Part shown: one piece after another, positions 7,687 through 17,098 of the stretch | Position numbering within the stretch: position 1 is the stretch's first letter | Layout: each line of letters starts with the position of its first letter | DNA from: Lysobacter_C viscosus | GTDB taxonomy: Bacteria > Pseudomonadota > Gammaproteobacteria > Xanthomonadales > Xanthomonadaceae | Assembly: GCF_046600715.1 (NCBI RefSeq) | Contig: NZ_JBJMAV010000002.1 | Location: 310,001 to 374,000, forward strand | Direction: 5' to 3' | DNA length: 64,000 bases | Translations under genes and position numbers: made by a program | Notes under the pieces: model-generated | What the model was told of the DNA's origin: nothing | The model's input: the letters and a program-made list of their open reading frames with translations, nothing else | The model's database searches: none

Positions 7687-8457
7687 ATGACCGCCCGCCT
7701 TCCGCTCTGCCTGGCCGCCGCCAGCTGCCTGGTGCTCTCCGGCTGCGCCACCGTGATGGGCGACGTCCGCCCTTTCGACCGCGTCGCGCCGTCACCCTAC
7801 GACGCGCACCCGGCGATGGCCGCCCAGGCCCATCCGCACGCCGTCGCTCCCGCGGCCCAGCCGGCCCCGCCCGCCTACGCCGCGCCGGCCACCGGCGGCG
7901 GATCCATCTATGCCAGTGCCGCCGGCACCGGCAACCGCGGCCTGCGGCTGTACCAGGACAACAAGGCGCGCGAGGTCGGCGACCTGCTGACCATCGTGCT
8001 GGTCGAGCGCACCGCCTCGCGGTCGGTCGCACAGACCTCCGTCACCAAGGACGCCGGCATCGGCATGAGCGCGCCGACCATCGCCGGGATGCCGGTGACC
8101 TACAAGGGCAAGTCGATCCTGGAGGCCGAGGTCGAGGGCAGCCGCGACTTCGCCGGCGTAGGCAACTCCACCCAGGCCAACCAGCTCGACGGCGACATCA
8201 CCGTCAGCGTCGTGCGCAACCTGGGCAACGGCAACCTGCTGGTCAGCGGCGAGAAGCGCATGCGCCTGAACCAGGGCGACGAGCTGGTCCAGGTTCAAGG
8301 CATCGTGCGCACCGCCGATATCGGTCCCGACAACCGCATTCCGTCCGACCGGGTCGGCGAGGCACGCATCGTCTATGGCGGTCGCGGCACGCTGGCGCGT
8401 TCCAACGCGATGGGCTGGCTCGGCCGCTTCTTCAACTCCGCTGCCTTCCCGTACTGA
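7687..8457 (+). CDS. flgH: Flagellar L-ring lipoprotein FlgH
   Basis: FlgH builds the outer-membrane L ring. The 256-residue precursor has a lipoprotein signal ending in VLSGC with Cys20 as the predicted lipidated residue. The mature protein has a Pro/Ala-rich spacer (about residues 40-75). The FlgH domain then includes LYQDNKAREVGDLLTIVLVE and GNLLVSGEKRMRLNQGDE, and ends GWLGRFFNSAAFPY. The longer frame upstream is ruled out because the lipoprotein signal fixes the ATG at 7687. It starts 8 bases after the flgG stop. Confidence 0.96.
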   Translation: MTARLPLCLAAASCLVLSGCATVMGDVRPFDRVAPSPYDAHPAMAAQAHPHAVAPAAQPAPPAYAAPATGGGSIYASAAGTGNRGLRLYQDNKAREVGDLLTIVLVERTASRSVAQTSVTKDAGIGMSAPTIAGMPVTYKGKSILEAEVEGSRDFAGVGNSTQANQLDGDITVSVVRNLGNGNLLVSGEKRMRLNQGDELVQVQGIVRTADIGPDNRIPSDRVGEARIVYGGRGTLARSNAMGWLGRFFNSAAFPY

Positions 8458-8465
8458 GGTGTGAC

Positions 8466-9587
8466 GTGAACCGACTCATCGAACTCATGCGCGGACGTAC
8501 CGGCCGGGCCTCCCTGGCCATCGCCCTGTTCGTCATGGCGTCCTCGGCCAGCGCCGAGCGCATCAAGGACCTGGCCCAGGTGGGCGGGGTGCGCGGCAAC
8601 CAGCTGGTGGGCTACGGACTGGTGGTCGGCCTGGACGGCAGCGGCGACCGCACCAGCCAGACCCCGTTCACCGTGCAGAGCCTGAAGAACATGCTCGACC
8701 AGCTCGGGGTGACCATCCCCCCGGGCGTCAACCCGCAGCTCAAGAACGTGGCCGCGGTGGCCATCCACGCCGAACTGCCCGCCTACGCCAAGCCCGGCCA
8801 GACCATCGACATCAGCGTCTCCTCGATCGGCAACGCCGGCTCGCTGCGTGGTGGCAGTTTGCTGATGGCCCCGCTCAAGGGCATCGACGGCGAGGTTTAC
8901 GCCATCGCCCAGGGCAACCTGGTGGTCAGCGGCTTTGGCGCCTCCGGGCGCGACGGTTCGCGCATCTCGGTCAACGCGCCCAACAGCGGCTCCATCCCCA
9001 ACGGCGCGATCGTCGAGCGCGCGGTGGCCGGCGGCCCCACCACCGGCCCGGTGCTGCTGAACCTGCACGAATTCGACTTCACCACCGCCGCGTCCATCGT
9101 CGCGGCGGTCGACCGCGCCTTCGGCCCGGGACGCGCGCGCGCCATCGATGGCGTGACCATCGAGGTCACGCCCCCGCCCGGCGACCGCATCGCGTTCCTG
9201 TCGGTGCTCGAAGGCCTGCAGGTCGCTCCCGGTACCGCCGCGGCCAAGGTCATCGTCAACGCCCGCACCGGCACCGTGGTGATGGGTGGCCACGTCACCG
9301 TGTTGCCCGCGGCGGTCGCCCACGGCTCGCTCACGGTGTCGATCGTGGAGAACCTGCAGGTCAGCCAGCCGGGGCCGTTCGCCGGCGGTGCCACCGTCGT
9401 CACCCCGCAGACCACCATCGAAGCCACCCAGGAAGGCAGCCGCATGTTCGTGTTCGAAGGCGGCACGTCGCTGGAAGCGATCGTCCGCGCGGTCAACGCC
9501 GTCGGCGCCGCCCCGGGCGACATCGTCGCGATCCTGGAAGCGCTCAAGCGCGCCGGCTCGCTGCGCGCCGAACTCGAGGTGATCTGA
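8466..9587 (+). CDS. flgI: Flagellar P-ring protein FlgI
   Basis: FlgI forms the periplasmic P ring, assembled with the help of FlgA. The 373-residue precursor has a Sec signal (residues 1 to about 30, ending ASSASA). The mature protein begins ERIKDLAQVGGVRGNQLVGY, the family hallmark, and contains FTVQSLKNMLDQLGV. It ends DIVAILEALKRAGSLRAELE. It starts 8 bases after flgH and is probably coupled to it. Confidence 0.97.
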   Translation: MNRLIELMRGRTGRASLAIALFVMASSASAERIKDLAQVGGVRGNQLVGYGLVVGLDGSGDRTSQTPFTVQSLKNMLDQLGVTIPPGVNPQLKNVAAVAIHAELPAYAKPGQTIDISVSSIGNAGSLRGGSLLMAPLKGIDGEVYAIAQGNLVVSGFGASGRDGSRISVNAPNSGSIPNGAIVERAVAGGPTTGPVLLNLHEFDFTTAASIVAAVDRAFGPGRARAIDGVTIEVTPPPGDRIAFLSVLEGLQVAPGTAAAKVIVNARTGTVVMGGHVTVLPAAVAHGSLTVSIVENLQVSQPGPFAGGATVVTPQTTIEATQEGSRMFVFEGGTSLEAIVRAVNAVGAAPGDIVAILEALKRAGSLRAELEVI

Positions 9588-9622
9588 GCCACCGCCGGCA
9601 CAACCCTTGCAGCGACCCCGCC

Positions 9623-10663
9623 ATGCGCCTTCCCGCCGCCACCGCCATCCCCATGACGCCCTCCGCGCAGCCCTCGCGCGAACGGCTGCAGACGGCCGCG
9701 CGCGAGCTGGAGACGCAGTTCGCCCAGATGATGCTCAAGACCATGCGCAGCACCAGCATGGGCGACGCGATGTTCGGCGGTAACAGCACCTACCGCGACA
9801 TGCACGACCAGCAGCTGGCCCGCGAACTGGGCAAGAGCGGCCTGGGCCTGGCGCCGATGATCGTGCAGCAGCTCGAACGCAGCAGCGGCATGGCGCCCGC
9901 GCCCGTGGCCACGCCCGGACCGATGGCGCTGCACGGCCGCCCGCCGGGCACCCTGTTGCCGCTGGCGATGCCGCGCGGCGGTGCCGGCTTCGCAATGCCG
10001 CTGCCCCTGCCGCTGGCGGGGACCGGGATGCTCTCACCCAGCTCCAGCGGCGTCTCGATACCCGCGGCCAACCCGATGGCGATGCCGGTCGCACCCGCGC
10101 CCGAACCGCACTACCCCTCGCCGGTGCCGTCGATGGACGCGGCCAGCTGCGAGGACGACGCCGCCCTGGACTGCAGCAGCCCCGAAGCATTCGTCCGCTC
10201 GATCTGGCCGCACGCCCAGGCCACCGCCGCCGAGCTGGGCGTCTCGCCCAAGGCGCTGGTCGCGCAGGCGGCGCTGGAGACCGGCTGGGGTCGCAAGCTG
10301 GTCGGCGGCGGCAGCGGCGTGGACTCGCACAACCTGTTCGGGATCAAGGCCACCGGCTGGGCGGGCGACCGCGTCAGCTCCGGCACCCACGAATACGTCA
10401 ACGGCGTGCGCCGCAACGAGACCGCCGACTTCCGCGCGTACGCCTCCGCGCACGACAGCTTCGCCGACTACGCCCGCCTGTTGCGCGGCTCGCGCTATGC
10501 CGGGGCGCTGGAGGCGGGGACCGACGCCTCGCGCTTCGCCTCGGCGCTGCAGCGTGCGGGCTACGCCACCGATCCCAACTACGCCGCCAAGATCTCGGCG
10601 ATCGTCAACGGGCCGACGCTCAACCGCGCGCTGGCGTCGCTGCCAGGCGCCACCCGAGGCTGA
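9623..10663 (+). CDS. flgJ: Rod-binding and peptidoglycan hydrolase FlgJ
   Basis: FlgJ is the two-domain rod-cap protein that opens the peptidoglycan for the rod. The N-terminal domain (about residues 17-95) contains LETQFAQMMLKTMRSTSMGD and the rod-binding helices. A long Pro/Ala/Met linker follows (about 95-185). The C-terminal GH73 glucosaminidase domain (about 190-340) has SPKALVAQAALETGWGRK with the catalytic Glu, and HNLFGIKATGW. Another in-frame ATG at 9653 is a possible start. It ends 3 bases before flgK. Confidence 0.95.
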   Translation: MRLPAATAIPMTPSAQPSRERLQTAARELETQFAQMMLKTMRSTSMGDAMFGGNSTYRDMHDQQLARELGKSGLGLAPMIVQQLERSSGMAPAPVATPGPMALHGRPPGTLLPLAMPRGGAGFAMPLPLPLAGTGMLSPSSSGVSIPAANPMAMPVAPAPEPHYPSPVPSMDAASCEDDAALDCSSPEAFVRSIWPHAQATAAELGVSPKALVAQAALETGWGRKLVGGGSGVDSHNLFGIKATGWAGDRVSSGTHEYVNGVRRNETADFRAYASAHDSFADYARLLRGSRYAGALEAGTDASRFASALQRAGYATDPNYAAKISAIVNGPTLNRALASLPGATRG

Positions 10664-10666
10664 CGC

Positions 10667-12544
10667 ATGACCATGCTTTCCACCGGCAGTTCCGCCCTGC
10701 TCGCCTTCCAGCGGGCGCTGTCGACCGTCGGCAACAACGTCGCCAACTCCGCCACGCCCGGCTACAGCCGGCAGCGGGTCGAACTGGCCACGCGCCCCGG
10801 TCAGGGGGTCGGCGCCGCGCATATCGGCAGCGGCGTGGATGTCGCCAAGCTGCAGCGCCTGGCCGACAGCCTGGTGTTCGCACGCCAAGTCGACAGCAGC
10901 AGCGAACTGGGCCGGCTGCAGCAGCTGTCGACGATGTCCGGGCGCATCGATGCGCTGGTTTCCGACAGCGCCACCGGGCTGGGCGGCCCGTGGTCTGGCT
11001 TCTTCGGCGCGGTCGAAGGCGTGGTTGCCGAACCGACTTCCGCCGTCGCACGCGGCCAGGTACTGGCCTCGGCCGAGCAGCTCGCCGCGCGCTGGCGTTC
11101 GATGGACCAGCAGCTGGCGGGGATGGAGTCCGAAACCAACGAACGCATGGCCGCCCAGGCCGGCGAGGCCAACCGCATCGCATCGGAGATCGCCCACCTC
11201 AACCGCGACATCGTCTCGGCCGGCGGCAACGCCACGCCCGAACTGCTGGACCAGCGCGACATGCGCGTGCAGCAACTGGCCCGCCTGGTGGGTGGCGAGA
11301 CGGTGATGCAGGACGACGGGGCGATGAACGTCTTCACCGCCGGAGGCCAGGCCATGGTGCTGGGCAACCGGGCGATGGCGCTGGGCACGGTCACCGACCC
11401 GTTCCGCCCCGACCGCCTGCAGCTGGCGCTGGATGGCCCCAACGGGCCGGTGCAGCTCCCGGCCAGCAGCGTGTCGGGCGAAGTGGGCGGGCTGCTGGAG
11501 TTCCGCAACCGCGTGCTGGACCCGGCGCGTGCCGAAGTCGGCCGGTTGGCGGTCTCCTTCGCACGCAGCTTCAACGCCGGCCAGAACGCGGGCGTGGACT
11601 ACAACGGCCAGCCCGGCGCGGACCTGTTCTCGGTCCCCGCGCCGCGCGTCGACCGCCATGCCGGCAACGGCGGCAGCGCCACCCTGGCGGCGGCGTTCGG
11701 CGATACCGGCGCGCTCACCGGCCACGACCTGACCCTGCGGTTCGACGGCGGCGCCTGGAGCGCGACGCGCGCCGGCAGCGGCCAGCCGGTGGCGATGACC
11801 GGCAGCGGCACCGCTGCCGATCCGCTGCGGGTCGACGGGGTGGAACTGGTCGTCGCCGGCGCACCTGCCAACGGCGACCGATTCTCGCTGCGACCGACCT
11901 CGGGCGCGGCCAGCGGGCTGCAGGTCGCGCTGTCGGACCCGGCCGGCCTCGCCGCCGCATCGCCGCTGCGGACCAGCGCCGACACCGCCAACCTGGGCAA
12001 CGCATCGCTGGGCGGGGCACGCGTCACCGACCCCGCCGCGTTCGCCGCCTTCAGCGGCGCGTCCATCGAATTCATCGACGCCGGCCAGTACACGGTCAAC
12101 GGCGCCGGCCCCTACCCGCACACCGCCGGCAACCCGATCACCGGTCCCGGCTGGTCGCTGCAGGTCGAAGGCACGCCGGTCGCCGGTGACGCGTTCTCGC
12201 TGGCCCGCACCGCCGCGCGCTCGTCCGACAACGGCAACGCCCGCGCGCTGGCGGGCCTGGACACCGCCGGGGTACTGGCCGGGGGCACGGTCGGCATGAC
12301 CGAGGGCCTGGCGCAGTTCACCGGGCGCGTGGGCAGCGACGCACGCCACGCCGAACTCACCCTGGACGCGCAAAGCGCGATCGACGCCCAGGTCACCGCC
12401 GAGCGCGAGTCCGTCTCGGGGGTCAACCTGGACGAGGAAGCCGCCGACCTGTTGCGCTACCAGCAGGCCTACCAGGCCGCCGCACAGGTGATCGCGACCG
12501 CCGACACCCTGTTCCAGTCGCTGCTCGGCGCGGTGCGTCGATGA
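10667..12544 (+). CDS. flgK: Hook-filament junction protein FlgK (HAP1)
   Basis: FlgK is the first junction protein between hook and filament. The 625-residue protein starts MTMLSTGSSALLAFQRALST and continues VGNNVANSATPGYSRQRVEL, the HAP1 signature. The central region (about residues 330-560) is expanded and variable. The C-terminus reads SGVNLDEEAADLLRYQQAYQ then AAAQVIATADTLFQSLLGAV, which is characteristic. It follows flgJ with a 3-base gap. Confidence 0.96.
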   Translation: MTMLSTGSSALLAFQRALSTVGNNVANSATPGYSRQRVELATRPGQGVGAAHIGSGVDVAKLQRLADSLVFARQVDSSSELGRLQQLSTMSGRIDALVSDSATGLGGPWSGFFGAVEGVVAEPTSAVARGQVLASAEQLAARWRSMDQQLAGMESETNERMAAQAGEANRIASEIAHLNRDIVSAGGNATPELLDQRDMRVQQLARLVGGETVMQDDGAMNVFTAGGQAMVLGNRAMALGTVTDPFRPDRLQLALDGPNGPVQLPASSVSGEVGGLLEFRNRVLDPARAEVGRLAVSFARSFNAGQNAGVDYNGQPGADLFSVPAPRVDRHAGNGGSATLAAAFGDTGALTGHDLTLRFDGGAWSATRAGSGQPVAMTGSGTAADPLRVDGVELVVAGAPANGDRFSLRPTSGAASGLQVALSDPAGLAAASPLRTSADTANLGNASLGGARVTDPAAFAAFSGASIEFIDAGQYTVNGAGPYPHTAGNPITGPGWSLQVEGTPVAGDAFSLARTAARSSDNGNARALAGLDTAGVLAGGTVGMTEGLAQFTGRVGSDARHAELTLDAQSAIDAQVTAERESVSGVNLDEEAADLLRYQQAYQAAAQVIATADTLFQSLLGAVRR

Positions 12545-12572
12545 ACGGCGCCACCCCGCACCGGAGACGGGC

Positions 12573-13769
12573 ATGAGGATTTCCACCGCACAACTGCACG
12601 CGCAGGGACTGGCCGGGATGCTCGGCCGCCAGCAGGAAATTTCCCGAACCCAACAGGAGCTGGTCACCGGCAACAAGCTCACCCGCGCCGCGCAGGACCC
12701 GGCCGGCGCCGCCTCGGCGCAGCGCATCGACCACGCACTGGCCTCGCTGGAGCAGTTCGAGCGCAACAGCGGGCTGGTCGGGCACCGCCTGCGCCTGCAG
12801 GAAGGCGCGCTGGGTGATGCCGGCGACACGTTGACGCGTGCGCGCGAACTGGCGATCCAGGGCAACAACGCAGCGCTGTCGGATGGCGACCGCACCATGC
12901 TGGTTGCCGAGCTGCGCGCACTGCAGTCGCAGATGCTGGGCATCGCCAACCGCGACGACGGCAACGGCCGCCAGCTGTTCGCCGGTACGCGTGACGGCGT
13001 CACGCCGTTCGCGCTCTCGGCCGGCAACGTCAGCTATGCCGGCGACGACGGACAGAACCAGGTCGACATCGGACCGGGGCTTGCGGTGGGCGATACCAAC
13101 GCCGGCAGCGAGGTGTTCCTGCGCGTGCGCGCCGGCACCGGCGACGTGCGCGGCTCGGCCGACCCGGGCAACAGCGGCCGCGCGGTGCTGCAGGCGACGT
13201 CGGTGGCCGACAGCGCGCAATGGAACGGTGCGACGCTGCGGTTGCAGTTCACCGGGCCCGACGCCTACGAGATCCACGATGCAAACGGCGCGGTCGTGTC
13301 CACGGGCAGCTACCTCAGCGGCGACTCGATCGATGTCGGCGGCGTGACCCTGCGACTGACCGGCGCGCCCGCGGCCGGCGACGGCTTCGACGTGCAGCGT
13401 GCGCCCAACCAGGCCGTATTCACCACGCTGCAGCGGCTGGCCGACGCGATGGCCGCACCGGCCGCCACCGATGCGCAACGCGCGCGACGCGACAACATCA
13501 TCAGCGAGTCACTGGCCGACCTGTCCTCCGCGCAGGACCACCTGTTGCGCATGCGCGCCGACACCGGCGCACGACTGGCCGCGGTCGATGCCGCCGCCGA
13601 CACCCGCGAGGCGGGCGAGATCTCGATGACCGAGACGCTCTCCTCCTTGCGCGATGTCGATTTCGCCGAAGCCGCCAGCAGGCTCACGCTGCACCTGACC
13701 GCACTGGAAGCGGCGCAGGCCACGATGATGCGCGTGCAGGGTCTCTCGCTGTTCGACCGCCTGCGCTGA
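12573..13769 (+). CDS. flgL: Hook-filament junction protein FlgL (HAP3)
   Basis: FlgL is the second junction protein and resembles flagellin. The 398-residue protein begins MRISTAQLHAQGLAGMLGRQ and has the flagellin-type N-terminal helix QEISRTQQELVTGNKLTRAA with QDPAGAASAQ. The C-terminal helix contains SLRDVDFAEAASRLTLHLTA and LEAAQATMMRVQGLSLFDRL. It is the last gene of the flgF operon. A GC hairpin follows. Confidence 0.96.
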   Translation: MRISTAQLHAQGLAGMLGRQQEISRTQQELVTGNKLTRAAQDPAGAASAQRIDHALASLEQFERNSGLVGHRLRLQEGALGDAGDTLTRARELAIQGNNAALSDGDRTMLVAELRALQSQMLGIANRDDGNGRQLFAGTRDGVTPFALSAGNVSYAGDDGQNQVDIGPGLAVGDTNAGSEVFLRVRAGTGDVRGSADPGNSGRAVLQATSVADSAQWNGATLRLQFTGPDAYEIHDANGAVVSTGSYLSGDSIDVGGVTLRLTGAPAAGDGFDVQRAPNQAVFTTLQRLADAMAAPAATDAQRARRDNIISESLADLSSAQDHLLRMRADTGARLAAVDAAADTREAGEISMTETLSSLRDVDFAEAASRLTLHLTALEAAQATMMRVQGLSLFDRLR

Positions 13770-13788
13770 GCCGCGGCACGCGTATCTC

Positions 13789-13816
13789 CCGGCGCCTGCA
13801 ACCCGGCCGGCGCCGG
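13789..13816 (+). terminator. Hairpin after flgL, possible terminator
   Basis: An 8-bp perfect stem (CCGGCGCC with GGCGCCGG) spans a 12-base loop, 19 bases after the flgL stop. There is no T run, so it may be a weak or Rho-assisted terminator. The rest of the 386-base flgL-fliC gap holds the fliC promoter and nothing else recognisable. Confidence 0.45.
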
Positions 13817-14029
13817 CATCCACTCCCCACACCCGGCCCGTTGTCGCTACCGCGACCGCGGGTTTCGCGTCTCTGGCCGATTGCCTGCCCCTCCGGCCGT
13901 GGCATCCATGCACAACGCCCCAGCGTCGCTTTGCGCACTTCGTGCACGCCATGCAGTGACGCGCATCACAACGTGGCGGGTCGTGCGCGTTGCGTCGACC
14001 GTTCGTCGGCCGATTCGTCGAACAACCCC

Positions 14030-14056
14030 TAAAGCTTGACAAGCACGCGCCGTTAT
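14030..14056 (+). promoter_or_regulatory. Sigma-28 promoter of fliC
   Basis: TAAA, 15 bases, GCCGTTAT closely matches the flagellin-type sigma-28 consensus. The -10 end is 99 bases before the fliC ATG, giving a leader of about 90 bases that carries the ribosome binding site. Confidence 0.85.
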
Positions 14057-14155
14057 CCATCACAGCAGCGGCGAGGGCAATCACGCCAACACCCTGCGAA
14101 ACCCGGCCCCAGGCCTTCGCCGCCCGCCGGATCACCCCTTCCAGGAGATGCACAA

Positions 14156-15322
14156 ATGCAAGTCATCAACTCCAACGTCATGTCGCTCAACGCCCAGCGC
14201 AACCTGTCCAACACGGGCGCCGACCTGGCGACCAGCCTGCAGCGCCTGTCCTCGGGCCTGCGCATCAACAGCGCCAAGGACGACGCCGCGGGCCTGGCGA
14301 TCTCCGAGCGCTTCACCACCCAGATCCGCGGCATGGACCAGGCCGCCCGCAATGCCAACGACGGCATCTCGCTGGCACAGACCGCCGAAGGCGCCATGGG
14401 CGAGATCGGCAACAACCTGCAGCGCATCCGCGAGCTGGCCGTGCAGTCGCGCAACGCCACCAACTCCGCCTCCGACCGCCAGGCCCTGAACAAGGAAGCC
14501 CAGCAGCTGAAGGCCGAGATCGACCGCGTCGCCACGCAGACCTCCTTCAACGGCGTCAAGCTGCTCGACGGCTCGTTCCAGGACCAGACCTTCCAGGTCG
14601 GCGCCAACCAGGGCGAGACGATCAACGTCGCCAACATCACCGACGCCAGCTCCGCGGCGCTGGGCGAGTGGACATCCGCTGACACCACCGCCTACACGCA
14701 GACCACCGCGGCCGCCACGGCCACTGCATTCGCCACCGGCATGTCGATCGACATCAACGGCGAGACCATCTCCACCGCCGATGGTGCCGCCGACGCAGCC
14801 GCCGCCACCGCCGCGCTGAAGGCCGCGTTCGATACCGCCAAGGCCGATACCGCGAACAACCCGGGCCTGGCCAACGTAACCATGAGCGCGGCCGGCGAGA
14901 TCACCTCGACCGACGAGGAACTGGTCCTGGCCAACCTGGTCAACGTCAGCGGCGTGACCGCGGGCACCACGGCGGGTACGGCCTCCACGGTGGCTGGCAC
15001 GGCCCAGACCGGCTTCGGCTCGCTGGACATCTCCACCGCCGCCGGCGCCGACAACGCGATGCTGGCGATGGATGGCGCGCTGACCGCGCTCAACAACGCC
15101 CGCGCCGACATGGGTGCGATCCAGAACCGCTTCAGCTCGGTGGTGGCCAACCTCTCGTCCAACTCCGAAAACCTGTCGGCTGCACGCAGCCGGATCCAGG
15201 ATGCGGACTTCGCCAAGGAAACCGCCCAGCTGACCCGCAACCAGATCCTCCAGCAGGCCGGCACCGCGATGCTGGCCCAGGCCAACCAGGCGCCCCAGGG
15301 CGTGCTGAGCCTGCTGCGCTGA
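14156..15322 (+). CDS. fliC: Flagellin FliC
   Basis: FliC is the filament subunit, 388 residues. The N-terminal D0/D1 region (1 to about 175) starts MQVINSNVMSLNAQRNLSNT and contains LQRLSSGLRINSAKDDAAGL. The central, solvent-exposed part (about 175-295) is short and rich in Ala, Thr and Gly. The C-terminal D1/D0 region includes IQNRFSSVVANLSSNSENLS, AARSRIQDADFAKETAQLTR and ends QAPQGVLSLLR. The longer upstream frame is rejected because AGGAG lies 9 bases before this ATG and the product then starts exactly at the conserved N-terminus. It is driven by sigma-28 and followed by a shrunken flagellin copy. Confidence 0.98.
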   Translation: MQVINSNVMSLNAQRNLSNTGADLATSLQRLSSGLRINSAKDDAAGLAISERFTTQIRGMDQAARNANDGISLAQTAEGAMGEIGNNLQRIRELAVQSRNATNSASDRQALNKEAQQLKAEIDRVATQTSFNGVKLLDGSFQDQTFQVGANQGETINVANITDASSAALGEWTSADTTAYTQTTAAATATAFATGMSIDINGETISTADGAADAAAATAALKAAFDTAKADTANNPGLANVTMSAAGEITSTDEELVLANLVNVSGVTAGTTAGTASTVAGTAQTGFGSLDISTAAGADNAMLAMDGALTALNNARADMGAIQNRFSSVVANLSSNSENLSAARSRIQDADFAKETAQLTRNQILQQAGTAMLAQANQAPQGVLSLLR

Positions 15323-15369
15323 TGAACCACCCCGGAGGCGCGGCGCCCGCCGCGCCTACCGGACCTGCA

Positions 15370-15398
15370 GGGCGCGGGCGACCTGTTCGCCCGCGCCC
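15370..15398 (+). terminator. Perfect 12-bp hairpin downstream of fliC
   Basis: GGGCGCGGGCGA pairs completely with TCGCCCGCGCCC across a 5-base loop, 47 bases after the fliC stop. There is no T run. It could stop transcription with Rho or protect the 3' end of the abundant flagellin mRNA. Confidence 0.55.
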
Positions 15399-15437
15399 CA
15401 CCCATTCCGCGACTGCGCCCACCGAGCGAGACAACCG

Positions 15438-15611
15438 ATGCAAGTCATCAACTCCAACGTCATGTCGCTCAACGCCCAGCGCAACCTGTCCGGTTCGGAC
15501 GTCGCCCGGAGCACGTGGCTGCGGCCCATCGCGATCCTCCAGCAGGCCGCCATCGCGATGCTGGCCCAGGCCAACCAGGCGCCCCAGGGCGTGCTGGGCC
15601 TGCTGCACTGA
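15438..15611 (+). pseudogene. 57-codon mini-flagellin, internally deleted fliC copy
   Basis: This short intact frame encodes 57 residues. The first 54 bases are identical to the start of fliC and encode MQVINSNVMSLNAQRNLS. The last 78 bases match the fliC 3' end with four differences, encoding QQAAIAMLAQANQAPQGVLG plus the final residues LLH. About 12 unrelated codons join them. It thus consists of the two D0 ends of flagellin with everything between removed, still in frame. No good ribosome binding site precedes the ATG and no promoter was seen, so it would rely on fliC readthrough past the hairpin at 15370. It is most simply a recent deletion relic of a duplicated flagellin gene. Expression as a small axial-type peptide cannot be excluded. 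Confidence 0.85.
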
Positions 15612-15674
15612 TGAGGTGACCCGATGCGCCGCGCCCACCCCACCCGACTCGAGCCTACCGGCGCAAACCGCGCG

Positions 15675-15690
15675 CGGCACGGCGCCTGCA
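15675..15690 (+). promoter_or_regulatory. Possible sigma-54 promoter of fliD
   Basis: The sequence CGGCACGGCGCCTGCA keeps GG and GC at the correct spacing but has CTGCA in place of TTGCA. The position, 67 bases before fliD, fits the usual sigma-54 control of fliD in this family. Confidence 0.5.
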
Positions 15691-15757
15691 TGGATACCGG
15701 GATGAGCGCACGCACCACCATGGGCCAGTCGGGTGGCCGGGCCGAGGGAGCCGTGCA

Positions 15758-17089
15758 ATGAGCGCGATCGGCTCCAGCCTGGACGTCAACAGCATCGTCC
15801 GCCAGCTGGTGGCCGCCGAGCGCGCGCCCACCGACGCCCGCAACGACCGCACCAACCGGCAGTTGCAGGCGCAGATCTCCGCGCTGGGCAGCCTGCGCAG
15901 CGCGTTCGCCGGGCTGCGCACCTCCGCCGAGGCACTTTCCGGCAACGCCGCGCGCAACGCCCGCAGCGTCACCGTGGAGAAGGACGCCGGCTTCACCGCC
16001 TCGGCCACCGCCGGCGCCGCCCTGGGCCAGTACCGGGTCGAAGTCGAAACCCTTGCCACGGCGCACAAGCTGGCATCCGCCGGGTTCGCCGACAGCCAGG
16101 CCACCGTCGGTACCGGCACGCTGACCCTGGGCTTCGGCGGGACCACGCTTCAGGTCGAGATCGATGCGGCGTCCAGCAGCCTGTCGGCCATCCGCGATGC
16201 CATCAACGTCGCCGCCGGGGGCGACGGCATCCTGGCAACCATCATCCAGTCCGATGCCGGCGACCACCTGGTATTGAGCGCAGCCAGCACCGGCACCGCC
16301 AACGCCATCACCGTCAGTGCCAGCGGCGGCGACGGCGGTCTGTCCGCGCTAACCTTCGACGGTGCCACCGGCGGCATGCAACAGCAGGCCGCGGCCGGGG
16401 ACGCGGTGGTCCGCATCGACGGGCTGACCCGCACGCTGTCGGAAAACAGCGTTGCCGACCTGGTGCCCGGCGTCAGCGTGGAACTGACCCGTGCCCAGCC
16501 CGGCACCGAGTTCACCCTGGGCGTGGCGTCCGACCCGTCCGCCCAGCGCAACGCGGCCAAAACGTTCGTCAACGCCTACAACGGCGCGCACGGTGCGATC
16601 GCCAGCGCCACCGCCTACAACACCAGCACCCAGGTCGCCGCCGCGCTCAATGGCGACGCCATGGTGCGGGGCGCAAGCCGCGACCTGCGCGCCCACCTCA
16701 GCAGCAACGTGGTCGAACTCAAGGCCGTGGGCATCACGGTGGAGAAGGACGGCAAGCTCAAGATCGACGAGGCCGCGTTCAACAAGGCCATCGCCGAGGA
16801 CCCGGCTGCGGTGGCGGCGTTGTTCGACGAGGACACCGGCATCGGCGCCGGCATCGGCCGCACGTTGGCCACCCTGCTCGATGACGACGGCCTGATGGAC
16901 AGCCGCAGCGACAGCCTGGACACCCGCACCAAGGCGCTCGCCTCCCAGCGCCTTGCACTGGACCGCCGCATGGAGCAGGTGGAAGCCCGCTACCGCACGC
17001 AGTTCGTCGCCCTGGACGGCCTGGTCGCCCAGCTCCAGAGCACCAGCAACTACCTCGCCCAACAGCTCGCCAACCTGCCCGGATTCTGA
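15758..17089 (+). CDS. fliD: Filament cap protein FliD (HAP2)
   Basis: FliD caps the filament tip and folds incoming flagellin. The 443-residue protein starts MSAIGSSLDVNSIVRQLVAA, the FliD N-terminal signature, then ERAPTDARNDRTNRQLQAQI. The middle has two flagellin-IN-like segments and the D2/D3 region. The C-terminal coiled region holds SLDTRTKALASQRLALDRRM and ends LQSTSNYLAQQLANL. It is followed 9 bases later by fliS. Confidence 0.96.
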   Translation: MSAIGSSLDVNSIVRQLVAAERAPTDARNDRTNRQLQAQISALGSLRSAFAGLRTSAEALSGNAARNARSVTVEKDAGFTASATAGAALGQYRVEVETLATAHKLASAGFADSQATVGTGTLTLGFGGTTLQVEIDAASSSLSAIRDAINVAAGGDGILATIIQSDAGDHLVLSAASTGTANAITVSASGGDGGLSALTFDGATGGMQQQAAAGDAVVRIDGLTRTLSENSVADLVPGVSVELTRAQPGTEFTLGVASDPSAQRNAAKTFVNAYNGAHGAIASATAYNTSTQVAAALNGDAMVRGASRDLRAHLSSNVVELKAVGITVEKDGKLKIDEAAFNKAIAEDPAAVAALFDEDTGIGAGIGRTLATLLDDDGLMDSRSDSLDTRTKALASQRLALDRRMEQVEARYRTQFVALDGLVAQLQSTSNYLAQQLANLPGF

Positions 17090-17098
17090 GGCCACCCC

